Assembly: GCA_001949185.1 (NCBI GenBank) | Contig: BDGG01000007.1 | Location: forward strand, 383,401-447,400 | Direction of reading: 5' to 3' | Length of the DNA stretch: 64,000 bases | DNA from: Ramazzottius varieornatus | Lineage: Eukaryota; Tardigrada; Eutardigrada; Parachela; Ramazzottiidae | Shown here: in pieces, positions 23,201 to 35,168 of the stretch | Position numbering within the stretch: the first letter of the stretch is position 1 | How the letters are laid out: each line of letters begins with the position of its first letter | Notes under the pieces: generated by a model | Seen by the model: the letters and a program-made list of their open reading frames with translations, nothing else | Database searches by the model: none | What the model was told of the DNA's origin: nothing | Translations under genes and position numbers: made by a program

Positions 23201-26200
23201 TATGAAAAGAATTTGGCCCAGTATGTTTGCCGAAGCTTCCAGAAAATAGAACGTACCTTTTTGCTGACCCTGGGCGCGAAGAGCTTCGAGGAGGGCAAAG
23301 TCTTCGCCGGTTTGGAGGAGTTTGGTCAGCTTCATGTAGTTTTCTCGGCCTTTCATGGATAACATACCGTAAGGCTTTGGCTTGTTCAACAGCTCGCTGA
23401 CCGTACCTGTTGCAAGCATTATTGAAAATGATTTCATGGAATTATCTGGTGAAGAAAAGCAATGCAAGACGCTTTGTACCTTGGCCGACATCGAGGACAA
23501 GTTCGCCAATCAGTTTCTGCTGAAGGTTCCGCGACCTCAACTCTTCCTTGATCTTGCCAGCCACAGCTACGGTGTCGAGCGACCCACCACTGCGATTAAC
23601 GTCGTTGATCTGATAGAACTTGGCGAAGTGCTCTTTGACAGCCTGGAAGGCCTCACGCTCGCTTAATTCTGCTTCCGAGAGGACAGGCTCGCGACCGGCA
23701 CTGGTGATGACGGGAGCCATACTGGCTGGAACGTTGTTGGCGGGAAAGTTGACTGGGGGAGCTTGTGTTGGCAACTGGGGAGAATCCTCTGCAAAAAGAA
23801 GATAACTTTTCTGCATTGTCAACCTCAAGGTCTGGTTTTTCACAGAGCTTATTGTCGGTACAACATTATTCTCGCAATAGGACCACGCCATAACCAGAAG
23901 CGCGCCACGCTTTGGCAGATATTTTTCTACGATGTTATATTCTTCATACCTTTGGTCCATGGTTCGCGAATGTCCGGTTTCTCCTCTTCATCTTCCCCGA
24001 CCGCCGCCAGTACACGTTCAGGATCTTCGCGGTTCTGGATAGCTTGCAGGACAGGAATGGAGTTTTCATCTTCCAGGAACTGCTGCATTCGAACGTAGTG
24101 CTCCTTCGTCGGTCTTGTGAGCTTATTCCATGGCTTGGGCCTCTTCAGCAAGTCACTGACAGCACCTTGACTCATTCCCAGAACCACCTCACCGAAGAGA
24201 CGCTGACTGACGTTACACTTGTTCAACTTGGACCTGCAAAAACGATCAAAATCCATCCACTGAACGAGATCTCAAAGCAAATACTCATTTTGGACATTCG
24301 ACCAAGCCCGGTCAAAAATCGACCATAAAACCATGCTATCACCACGAGAAACACTGTCAAAGAAACAATGGCCTGGGTGTCACATTTCCGACCGGGCACA
24401 GACATTCACCATGCTCTCGACAAAGTACATTGATGCGGCAAAAGCATGTCTTTCGATTTCAGATTTTGGACCGGGTACATTAATTTACCTGACAGCGCGT
24501 GTGACGACGTCCGTGTCCAGCGGATCATACTGGTTGATCATGTCATCGGTGATCTGATGCAGGACGTTCTTCCTGTAGTCAGGAAAGGAGATACCCAGCG
24601 CGACAGGCGAGGCCGTGAAGGAGGCGGATGGCTTGAAGGGGACAGGTGGCGCGATGGAGCGTCCGACCAGCGGACTGGAGGAAGAGACGTCACGCGAAGA
24701 GGACGAGGACTGGGTGCCTCGACGGGGAGTACTGGACTGCGAGGATAAGTAGGAAGGTGAGTATCGTTTGGGAGACTGCGAAGGCTCTCGTGGAGAGCCA
24801 AGTTTCTGTGGGGAATGTGTGGCGGGCGGACGACGTGGAATGAAGGAAGCGGCGCTGTGGAAGGGTAAGGTGGCCATTTTGGGTGGCCAGTACATGGGCG
24901 CGTCCATGTCAGACAAGGCATTACCTGTGAGGAGAGACACATCAGAATATATTTCCACGATTGAAAAAAAATGAGAAGTGGGCAAATGAGTCCATCCAGA
25001 TTATCCTCCCAAGTGGCGCACAATGTCGGCCAATCTCCCTGACAACGTGCGCCACACGATCTAGTCGAGTGTGTATTTCGAAGTGGCGCACGCTTACAGC
25101 TAATACTGTAATACCGAAAGTGTGCCACTTGGGAAACGATCTGGCTCCGGCTCATCTTCCCACCTCCCATTTGTAAAAACTGGTTCTCCCAAAAATAACA
25201 AAATTTGGGAAAAACCCAGAAAAGATAGACTTTTCGTACCTAGAAGACTCTCTCGTTGTGGGATGAAGGCCTTACGGCGGTTATTCCCTGGCATGGGTGT
25301 CTGCTGGCTCTTGGGTAACGACAGGTCCGTCGGCTCTTCCTTCAACGTCTCCCTTTCGCCACTTCTTCCCTCCCCTCCACTGCCGATCAGTGCGTGGATA
25401 GAAAACGCTCCATTCTTATACACCCCCACCTCGCCATTTTCCCCTTCACTTCTTCTCCGTCTGTCCTTACAGTAGACCTGCAGGACTTTCACCGCGTTGA
25501 TACAGCGCGCGTTCTCCGCCCACATCTTCAGTTTCCGATACTTGTCCCTGCCTGCCGCGTTCAACGTGGTCCAGTCCCTCGGGTCATGCAAGGCGTCGTA
25601 CACCATCTTGTAGCTGCCATTCAGGACGAACTTGGCCAAGGCAGACCGAGTAATGCCTTCTTCTTCCAGCACCCGATTGACTTGCGCGGCCACCTCGCGT
25701 GTGTAGAGTGTCTTGTCGGAAGTGCGACTATGGAGGTTCTGTAAGACAGCTTTGGCTTCAGCAATCTTGGCCGACATTTCGGGTGTCAGGTTGGGCGACT
25801 CGAGGTCCGACCAGTCAATGTCCGAGTATGTGTCTTCGTCTTCGCGATCGGGTGAGGACGAGTCGTGGTCTCGCTCACCTTCACTGCTGTTATGCCCGTT
25901 GCGAGCTAGGACACCGTTAACGTTCACCCCGTTACCGTTAGTGTACAGGTGAGAAGAAAGCCGCGTTGTAAAGCCTAAAACATGGTTAGTGCAACGGTCG
26001 GACCAACCACACCTTCCGTTATACCACCAGTAACAGACCACAAGCACAAAAGCCAATTGCAAGAGAAAAGAAAAGCGCGACACGCACCACGATACGAAGA
26101 TTTTCGGCCAGCGTGCAGTACTTGTTTCTACGTGTGTGATGCAAATCTACCTACAGCTTGGATGCCGCATATTCGACTTGCGTATTTTTCTATGATGAAT

Positions 26201-29200
26201 TTGCTATCCATTTAGCCTTGACCAGTCGTGCACATGCCCCCTAGATCACTTACACATTTCCTGGGTGGACTTACCGGCAAGTTCTGATTCGCGAACTCGA
26301 AGTGCCACGTTCTCGTTTTCCAACCGACGGTTGCGCGCAGCCAGGATAGACTCGAGACTCCCTCCGGTCAAGTCATCTGAATACTGTGCGGCCTTTAGTA
26401 AACTAGAACAATCCAAAGAGCAAACATTAGTCTCGGTCACTAAAAGTAAAACAGGGGAAAGAGGAAATTAGAGACTGCAGTTTTACCTAAGCTGTTGCTT
26501 CATTTCATCATAGTCGCGCTGGGCGTCCAGTTTGCGAAGCAGAAGAGTATTCTGGGCCGTCAGTCGCGAAAGTTGATCTTCCATTCGGTCAAACTGTAAG
26601 GGGTGGAAAGTGCAAAGTCAGAAATGTTAAGAAGGAAACGGGAAGGGTGGAAGACTGACCTGAACTTGGTAAGATCGCTTTAAGCGGTCAAGTTCGTCGC
26701 GGAGTCGTTGAACGGCATCTTGCTGATGCTGCGAAACCTACAAAAGCCCAGTGCGTAAGATGCGTAAGTAAAGGGTAATGGCCCCAAAGAGTTCGACCGG
26801 AGGAATAGGCTGATGGTTGACAAAGAAGGAAAAATGCGCGTGTGTCAGCCAAAAGCTGGTCAGTTTGCGGCCGCAGAAGCTAGCCAGACACAAAAACGTG
26901 CGCTGGCTCGCCCGATCAATGAAGTGAACGAACCTGTGCAGCGCGTTGTGGACCGTTCTCGCTGTTATTCGCCGACGGACTATTGTTTGAAGAATCCAGT
27001 GTCTTTTCGGCTTGCTTCGACAATGCTGTCACCTGCTGCTCCAACTCGGAAATTTTACATTCCGCCGTCGCCGCTCGCTAAAAAATCAGATACTGCCTTT
27101 AGGGATTTGAACTTTGTATTACAGAGCTTCACAGGACACTTGCTCAAAAAGTTGACAATGGACGTTTTCAAGGTTGAAGACTTTTTTGAAATTTTGCGCA
27201 ATTCTACTGCTGAAAAACGGGTTGAATTTTCGAGTTTACCGACACCCAAACGTCGTTACGATTTTACCACATGTTAGTACTGACACCATCGCAGACTCGA
27301 CTTTTCACCCAGTGTCTATCAGTTTTCTACTGTACGTCAAATTCCGCGCAATTCAGAAAACAGTTTGCGACCACAGACTACAATACTGTATGGGGAAACA
27401 CCAGACTTACTTCGGTGGCGCGTTCGAGGTCTTCCGTCATCAGCGCGATCTTCTCATCTTCGGACTGAGTATTGGCAATGGACCTGGCCCTCGACGCTTC
27501 CGCATGCGATCTATCCAGTTCCCTTCTCAGGATGCCAACCTGGTCTTCGGCATCGGCAACCCTTCGTTCCATGGCGGCCTTCTCACTGTTCCACTCAGCT
27601 TGCGCTTCGGCAAACTGTCCTGTCAGTTGATCACTGGCCAGTTTCAGGCGTTCCAACACCTCGGCCTCCACTCTGGCCTCGAAATCCTCACGAGCCGCTT
27701 TGGCTTCTATTCGATCAGTACAAACATTACCGGCTAATTTATTCAGTTGAAAGAAAGTGAGAGATCTTGAAAGAACCTTGAGTCTTGTTTGCCAGCTGTT
27801 GAGCCTCGTATTCTTCCACCGCCGCCCGCAACTGCTTGTTCTCCGCTAGTTGCTCCTCCAAATGGTCGAGCTGCTCAATGATGCTGCTCGGATCTACCAA
27901 CACAAACGACAAAACCTTCCTTTAGCATCAAAGACTTTGGGTAAGCAAAGAAACAGCGAGCTTAGATCCAATGGAAAAGTACACAGCAATCAAGGCCGTA
28001 CAGTGCATAGAAAGAATAAAGTCCGCCATGAACACTAAACCAGTTCCATTTCTCTCAGATGGGTTTTTTGAATCCTCTTTGCTTACTCGCACTCTCTTTC
28101 TCTTTCACTCTCTCGATCGCGTACTCGCACTTAATTTCTTTCTACATCCTCAACAAGAACAAATACGCAAACGGTATCCGCCTTTCATCTTCTCACCCAC
28201 TTAGGTTAGTCCGCCGTCATTAGCATATCCGACTCACAAAGTCACCGTTACAGATTTCCAACAAGGAAACGAATCAATCTCGACCCAATCAATTCAGCAC
28301 TTCGAAAAGTTAGCCAACGCCCGACTTCGAAGGCCGGCAATCAAAACGCATAAGATCGATACCTCAAGCAGCGCACATGTTCATCGTTACTAACTGGAAG
28401 CGTGCGCCACTTATTTTCGTGAGTTCAAGTGGCGCACATTGTCCTTACCACCAGCTGGTAGCTTGCGCGGCTTGGACAGCTTTGGGTTTGCCGGCTGCCC
28501 AAATATGAAAACGAAGGAAGAACTTGTATGGCGGACTTGTTCTTCGGGTATTCGGCCGAACTTTGTTCGATCAGACTTCCAATCAGTCAGATGCAAAAGG
28601 TAGAAGCGAGTAAGGTAAACAAAGATGTGGAACTTCACTTTTAAAAGTTGGGAAACCTGATTCGATTATTGTGCACTTTACATTTCTGCTGCAGGTCGAT
28701 GATCGAAGAAGAGGAACGGATCGAAGAAGTGATTTTTGATAGGGGCAGACTATATGTGTTTCGAAATGTGGAGCAGCCAGTGAATGACATACCTGGTAGA
28801 TCGGCAAACGTTCTGTACACATGAAGGAAGGCTGTCTCGGCACCTTTGCAGCGTTTCAGTAGACTGTCAACTTCCGTCTGGAAGCTCTTGAGGACGGGTT
28901 GGACCTGCCTTCTCACTTCCTGCAACCACCGAGGGAAATTAGAACGTTAAGTGACTGACCTCGGAACATGTTCTCATGTGTACACTTTGATCTGGTTGCA
29001 CTCTGTATTTTTCCACTGGCGATTGATGGATAGGCGACTCTCATTCAAGGCTATCTTCAAAAGCTTCTGTTTACACAAAATATACATCGGTGAATTATTC
29101 AAAGCTCAGATGTCTCTCTCTGACTACGATCGCGAGGTTCAATGCAAGAGTACTGCCACATGTCACTTTATCCTCGATCAGATCTGATCCAGTTCAAAAC

Positions 29201-32200
29201 ACCACGCGGAAGAAGTTGAACTTCTTACTCGAAAATACGGAAGAATCCGTAAAAGTCTCACTCAGCCAAGGCCAACCACAAGGTTCTCCAATCAATCGAC
29301 TGATAAAAAATTATGCTTGACCAACTCCCTACTGTTCGGGCCGTGCCCAGACCTGATTTTCCGTTTTTGGGAGGCCGGCAAACGAAACGAAATAGATAAT
29401 TGTCCGAACGGCGCACGGTTCCAGCCATTTAAATGACAAAGTGCGCCACTTGGGAAAACAATGTTGTACGATTTGTTTGGCGACCTGTCATCTTAGGGAA
29501 CTGAGGAGCACGTACAGTTGGATCACGTAAAAGTCTGATTCCAGTTTTCAAAACGTTGAGGTGGATTCCAAATTAGGTGCTAGTTCGGACTTACTTCGGG
29601 GGCTGTTTGGCGAAAGTCGCGGGAGAGTTCGACAAGTTTCCTCCTTCCCAGGTCGCTTTCTTCTTGCTTGACAGCGATGTCGGCCGCAGCGGCGTCCAAC
29701 TCGTTCTATGTGGGAAGAGAAAAGTCAAAAGTTTCGAGTCAATGACAAGAGCCTACGGAAAAAAGCGCGACATGAGACGGTCGAAGCTTTGGAGAGCCAG
29801 CATGCAGTAGTGCAACTTGATCGGAACCAGTCAAGGTGGCTAAGCAGCTCAGTCGGAAAAAAAGCGAGTAAGAATGAAGTGTACGAATGAAGCCATGTCC
29901 AAGGACATTCGGAGAATATCAAAAGCCCTCTTAAGCATATTTGTTTGTATTGTCCTCACTGGTCGCCGCGACAGTACCGGTACAGGTACGAGCAACTCGT
30001 TTAGCCAGTGAAGTTTAAAACCAATCTAGATCAGCCAGCAGCAAAGCCCTCCGTCAACGCCCATCACAAACCCTCCGTACGGTACGTAAAGCCGATCTCG
30101 GATGATGGTGAAAAACACGCGGAACTTGTATCGCTGTCGGAGAAGCAAGCCGAGGCCGAGAACCACCATCACTCTTCAACGCAAGAACCGCGAAGAGCGC
30201 TCTTTCCGTTGATTGCGTAGGCCCTTTTTGATTGACTTCTTCCTGAAGGCCGAAGGTGAAACTGCTTGCTTCCCTTTCCCAAACCCGCCACTCTTACCGT
30301 TCTTTCTTGATCGTCTTGGGCATTTTTGTCAGTACTTGATTTACAGGGTTCTCCCTCGACGGGGAGTACCGTAAAGCACACCAAAATTGATTGGTGGCGG
30401 TGGTGGCAACAGAAGGAGGAAGGTGTCCCGGATGGCTTCGCTCTACTTTGTCCTTTCTTCGCTTGGTTTCTCCTGAAAGAAAGTTGCGCGACACATTTTT
30501 TTTCTAATGAGTCTTGGGGTATTTGAATGAGGTGGTATGCAGGTGTTCTGTGTCTCATGAAGTGAGTGTGGTTATGCGTCAGCGTAATGCCAAGTTTATT
30601 CACTGGGTCGGAAACGAGTGCGCGTCATGATGGAGGGAATGACTCGATCGAAGGGCGAATATGCGGGTGCATCGCTCAGCTGCCTTCGATTTGGGCCATG
30701 CAAAGCAAACGCAGGCCCGGTTATCGAACTTGCTTGCATGCAAAGCGCGGCATGTGTTTTGAAGAAGGGATCTTCTCAGCTGAGAAACTTCCCAAACAGG
30801 TTAGGAATCACTTGCATGATTGCCCATCGATTTTTTCCCCGACTCATCCGAACGCAACCGAGCGTTGATCGCCGATTGTAACTCAATTCAGCTCTCCTAT
30901 GCACCCTAGATTTCTAATCCGTTCTCAGTTCGGAAGGGAAGACTGAATAACAAGCTGCCTTCCAGCCATTTTTTCCTCCAGGTGCTAACGTACTTTATCT
31001 TCGTACAATCCGACCGGATAACAACTTCGCCAGAGAAACAGCAGTCGGTACTGTAAGCTCGCTGCTGAACTAATCACCGGGTTGCCTGACACATCATGCA
31101 CCACAATACAAGCCATCCCGCCGAAATACCCACCGGACAGTACGCAGGTTCGCAAGTAAGCGCTGCGCACAGGCGTGGTGGTGCCTAACAGTAACTCGGT
31201 ACTCGACTCTTCGGAAACTTCAACCTCTGAGAAAAGTGAAAACCGAGTTAATTGACCACTTGTCATTTCGAGATTTCCGTCTTCTTGACACTAATTCCAA
31301 CCTGTCAGCTTTGAGGGACTGAAGCTGAACTGAACAACATGAAGCTGTTTCTACAGTAGTTCCATTATAATTATGGAGGAGAAAGAAGCGATAGAAAAGT
31401 GGGCGGTACATACCGTGGGTTCTTCGCAGGTTCCTTGATTAGGAGGGAAGAAGGATAGGGGGAATCAAAAGCTAATGCTAGCGATGGGAAAGATCCAGAA
31501 GGAAGTGTTGGTAGACGAGAACTGATCGAAGCTAGGGCAGAAGGAAGTAAAAAGTGCGTTGTGCAAGGATCGGAATGACAAGTAGGTTTGGCTAGTGCAA
31601 GCTCAAGCAGGCCATATGTACGGCTTCGATGTCGAGAAACGTCGAACGAGATATCCAGTTACAACTCAGCATTCATCCCGATTCCTACTTCAGCCTCTTC
31701 CTTCTCCCTCTTCATTCGATCGGGAAGGCACGGATGTGGCTTCGAGTAAAAGAAGGGAAGGAAGAAAGAAAGAAGGCCGTGTAAAGTATCAGTGTGCACG
31801 AGTGAGTCTGTGGTCGTGGCAAGGAAGAAGAAGGGGAAGAATCCAAGAGTTATCGATCGGGAAGCTGGCGGAATGTTCTCTCCTAACTGGATCGCGATCA
31901 CAGCTTGTGACTCAGGCTCGCGGTAATCTCCACTCGCGTTGAATTTTGTGCAGACTGTTCCCTGCTGCCCGCAATCATTCTCCCTCCTTTTGGCTTCTTC
32001 CTCCTCCTGTCAAATATTCACGCTCTTCGTTCCCGATCACCGTTTGACATCTGCGTATTTTAGTCATCTGCCTCGACGCTCGTTAGGCTCCTTGTACCAG
32101 GCGAAAGTTGTGGATGAAAAGCTGCATCTATCACAGTAACTGTGAAAAACTAAACCTAAAGCGCTACAGTGTGAGAACCATTACGCAACTTCCTTGTTCG

Positions 32201-33235
32201 ACTATAGGGTTTCACGAACCGTCTTTCCTTTCTCCTTGTCTAATTTTGCACTCCTCTTCGCCTTCTGGCTCTTTCCCAAGCCACAGAATCCTTCAACTCT
32301 ACAAAGAACTTCAAGTTAGTACGAAGAACCGGAGACAAGTCTAACGAGAACCTTTCTCGCCTTCACGTGGCCGGTGTTGGAACATGCAAAGTACTGCACG
32401 AAGAACCTATGTAACATGAAGAAGTTACCTATGAACCTCTGTTGTCTCCAGATTTAAAATTAGTGTACGGGCTCGACGACGAAATGCATGGAAAAGTTAT
32501 TAAAACTAAGATTTCTTTGAGTTGTGTAATTGACTTGGCAGATTGTCATTGCCGCCCAATATGGCCAGCAGAAGGCATGCGGGATAGCATCCCGGAATGA
32601 GTTCTATAAAACTATCCTGCTGGAAGGCAGGAGGGGAAATCGATAATTCTCATTTGGGAGAACGTTCTGGTAAACAGGTCACGGAAGGTGGTATACAGGG
32701 ACACGAACAAGCAAGAGAGGGAGAATTCGAGGCCGGAACTTGTCGTGATCGAGCATTGATTTTATCTTCTGTAAAGTTGAAAGTTACAAGAATCCCAGGC
32801 GGTGGGAATCAACAGGATTCCCTCTCCACTGAATCGAAGAGTAATTTTCTGACACCATTTCCTTGTGTCAACTGGACTTATCGAGCCTTTGACTGATACA
32901 AGTCAATCAAGCGAACAAGCAGAGCTACCGCTGTGTCGTCACTGCGGGAGTTACGGTCTGTTGCACTGCTACGAATACCTTCGTAACGTCATAGCAACAT
33001 ATCTCATAATCTAGATAACATTGTCACCCAATCCACAATCAAGCTACCACCAATTCAGATCGAATCAAGTTATATACAGAGCTACAGAGTTATGGATTTG
33101 GTTCGTAAAATATTCCAGCCACGTTTCGGCTTTGCAGACCGTCTCAAGAAACACAGGATTGTCAGACCTTCTTACCTGCAGGGTTCGGAAGTCGAGTTTT
33201 CGCCATCGTTCGACTGCAGCAGACGAGGAAGCCAT
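20277..33235 (-). CDS. CASP: CASP isoform of the CUX1/CASP locus (Golgi golgin)
   Basis: Fourteen exons join in frame to 666 residues (human CASP 678). Shared exons: 33235-33176, 29705-29595, 28919-28793, 27893-27777, 27706-27411, 27077-26934, 26737-26660, 26593-26487, 26402-26275. CASP-only exons: 21774-21629, 21302-21003, 20935-20735, 20537-20392, 20316-20277. The protein is almost all coiled coil, then carries the CASP signature LDPFSSFNRAERQRKY and ends in one membrane helix (AFFIYALLLHLLVFVVVYK) with a short tail. This is the layout of the tail-anchored golgin that tethers vesicles in the Golgi. The exon 1 start ATG has a strong context (A at -3, G at +4). Intron 20936-21002 is 67 bp. 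Two donors are GTTCTT and GTTCGT. Confidence 0.92.
22582..33235 (-). CDS. CUX1: CUX isoform: three CUT domains, no homeodomain found
   Basis: It shares the nine exons 33235-26275 with CASP, then splices to 25974-25240, 24924-24489, 24233-23950, 23788-23480, 23406-23257 and 22991-22582; total 1163 residues in one frame. CUT1 (about 480-560) is divergent: it has LNGSYKMV where LGLSQGSV is expected. CUT2 (about 768-845; FGEVVLGMSQGAVSDLL, KPW) and CUT3 (about 945-1025; GQGTVSELLNKPKPY) are canonical. After CUT1 is EEPTDLSLP, a match to the CtBP-binding PxDLS motif. The last exon is Ser/acidic-rich and ends at a stop. No homeodomain (no WFxNxR) occurs in any exon or intervening sequence here. CUX proteins are nuclear transcription factors that use CUT repeats plus a homeodomain to bind DNA. 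Confidence 0.9.
23083..23200. repeat. GTGGCGCAC hairpin pair in a CUX intron
   Basis: GGCGCACAGTTT...ATACGCC and AAGTGGCGCACGTT...CCGTCACTT are two short imperfect palindromes in the intron just after the CUT3 exon, where a homeodomain exon would be expected. Confidence 0.5.
25010..25136. repeat. GTGGCGCAC hairpins in a CUX intron
   Basis: AAGTGGCGCACAATG...ACGTGCGCCAC is followed by GAAGTGGCGCACGC...AAGTGTGCCACTT. These are two adjacent palindromes of the same family between CUX-specific exons. Confidence 0.6.
28327..28480. repeat. GTGGCGCAC hairpins in a CUX/CASP intron
   Basis: AGCGCACATG...GCGTGCGCCACTT and AAGTGGCGCACATT...GCTTGCGC form two inverted units. GGCCGGCAA lies to the left and TTTGCCGGCTGCC to the right. 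Confidence 0.55.
29370..29485. mobile_element. GTGGCGCAC MITE in CUX/CASP intron 2
   Basis: Outer inverted ends GGAGGCCGGCAAACGAAACG and GTTTGGCGACCTGTC enclose GGCGCACGG...AAGTGCGCCACTT. This is the same architecture as the 14694-14898 copy, with one inner hairpin. Confidence 0.6.
29706..33175. other. CUX/CASP intron 1, 3.5 kb
   Basis: The first intron separates the start exon (SSSAAVERWRKLDFRTLQ) from the second. Open frames here are not supported as genes. A pyrimidine/purine-biased stretch lies at about 31690-31830. Large first introns often hold enhancers, but nothing specific is visible. Confidence 0.6.
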
Positions 33236-33896
33236 TGTGGTCTTCACCGGAAGTGAGTTGATGTTGTTCTCCGATCGAGTTCAAGGCAGTTCCATGTCGC
33301 GAAGTGTTTGCAGAAGGAGACAGTAGAACATTCGAAAGTGGACGTGGCGCGGTTGACAGCGTTATTCAGAGCGGCGTCGTCGACTTTCCCAGATGGATGG
33401 AAACGTCGTCGTTGAAGAGAGCTGCAAATGCAAACGACCTTCGCGTCAGCAAACAGATCAAGACCGGTGCTGCTTTGAATAACACCACTACTTTCTACGC
33501 AGATTGAATTGAAGAACAAACTGCACTTCTCCGCTCTCTACAATTCAAGGCCAAACTCGCCATCACGACGATCGGAAACGATCTTCAGTGCGGTAACTTT
33601 TTTTACTCGCGATCGACATTGCAAACGGAAACACTGCGAAACTGGATTTTCAAGTTTGTTTGTATTCAAATCGAACTGAAGTGTAACCGAATTCGAGGAA
33701 AACCGCAGCGCACCGAAACCGTATCTCGAAGCCATCACCGTTAAGGCCGTGCTCAGGACCCTGCAGTCACTGTGAAGTGTGAAACTAATTTGATTTGGTC
33801 GATAAAAACTGCAAAATTCATCGGAAACGTATGTATTTCCATCAAAATTTCTGAAGTATCGAAATATATTAAAAAAATCTCTATCGACTCGAGAAG

Positions 33897-34724
33897 TTAT
33901 TCGGGAGCAAGCTTTTCCAGCGCTTTCGCCACGTCCCATCCAGACCAGGAAAGGGTATCTCGCACGTCCGATTCATTGAATCCCATAGCGACCATTTGAG
34001 CAACTTTCTCCTTCATCTCGGGGACCTCTGAAGGAGCGTCGGCATAGGTTGTGGCCCAGTACTTGGCGGTACTATCAAATAGAGATCGATTTGTCTTGAA
34101 CTGGCTGGCCACAACGGCATCTTGAGGATCGTCAGCAACCTGCAAACACATAACACGTGCAGTACGAGTGACGTGCAGCACGCTGGTGTGTCATGCAAAT
34201 AGTGCATGCATTGCACCACAGAAACACGAGCGCGCAGTGTTAAGTGAAGCGCGCATTATTAAGTGATGCGCGCACGTGCGTTACTACGTTAACATGAACA
34301 ACGCAATGGAAAACGGAAATTTTAGCGTTCTTCCTGAACAAAAATTTTCCCTACTTACTGGCGATCCTAACAACGCCTGGATTGAAATCATCACAGTTCT
34401 CAGCGTCATGGCGGCAGCCCAATTCGTTCGTAAAATGTCCAGGCAAATGGCTCCGGTTACGGAGGAAACGTTAGGATGCCATACTTTGGTCGCAAATTTA
34501 ACCTCAGGTGGCTTGAAGGGATATTCTGGAGGAATCTTGATGTCCAGCACGTAGGTGCCTCCCTCGTACGGCGAAGAAGGTGGGCCTTTTATCACACCGG
34601 TCAAATGATCCAGCCTTCCATCCTTGGCTTCCAGACTGACGATTCCTTTCTCAGCGTCTGATGCCTTTGCCACTTCTGCCAGCTCGCGCTGTATCCTATT
34701 GAAAGCCATGTTTGGTGCCGACAT
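33897..34724 (-). CDS. UBE2K: UBE2K-type ubiquitin-conjugating enzyme (E2-25K) with UBA domain
   Basis: Two exons, 34724-34359 and 34139-33897, give 202 residues (human 200). The UBC fold has the HPN motif (WHPNVSSVTG) and the catalytic Cys94 in GAICLDIL. A UBA domain follows at about 160-200 (VAQMVAMGFNESDVRDTL). The enzyme takes ubiquitin from E1 and builds chiefly Lys48-linked chains in cytosol and nucleus. The single intron separates the catalytic core from the C-terminal part. Its start faces the C1QBP start 444 bp away. Confidence 0.95.
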
Positions 34725-35168
34725 TCTGACGTGGTTAACAGATCCCCCAGCTTCAATGAATTATTTTGATGAACGGTTATCCTCGCATGGTTGAAAAGTA
34801 GCGCAGCAGTGATGCCAGTGAAGAACGAAACCTGGAAAATGAAATAGGTTATTTTACTCCAAAAATAATTTGAACGAGACCGCACTGTAATTTTAATGAA
34901 CAAGTAACTTTAACCACACAAGTAATTTTAATCAATCGCCACACAGGTCACCACAGCAAAGGTCAGTGCATCCCGTACCGTAAGGGTTCGCCCCGGTGGG
35001 TCGAGAATTCCCAAAAAACCTGGCGAAATTTTGCGCTTGACCGACAGAAATCACTACATTTTCGATTTTGCTGCTTGGAAATTCTGCACCTTCCCTTTGT
35101 GACTTTGTTTTCGTTTGTGGATTTCGTTCTCCTCTCCATAGATATCCGTTCTTCTGTAGTATTTAGGA
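34725..35168. promoter_or_regulatory. Divergent promoter region, UBE2K / C1QBP
   Basis: The two start codons are 444 bp apart on opposite strands, so this stretch must hold both promoters and 5' leaders. I see no clear TATA box on either side. Confidence 0.5.

Noticed and set aside
24485-25170. Several long frames on both strands over the CUX exons
   Set aside because: Only the frame that joins CUT1 to CUT2 through 24924-24489 keeps phase and family similarity; the others are shadows.
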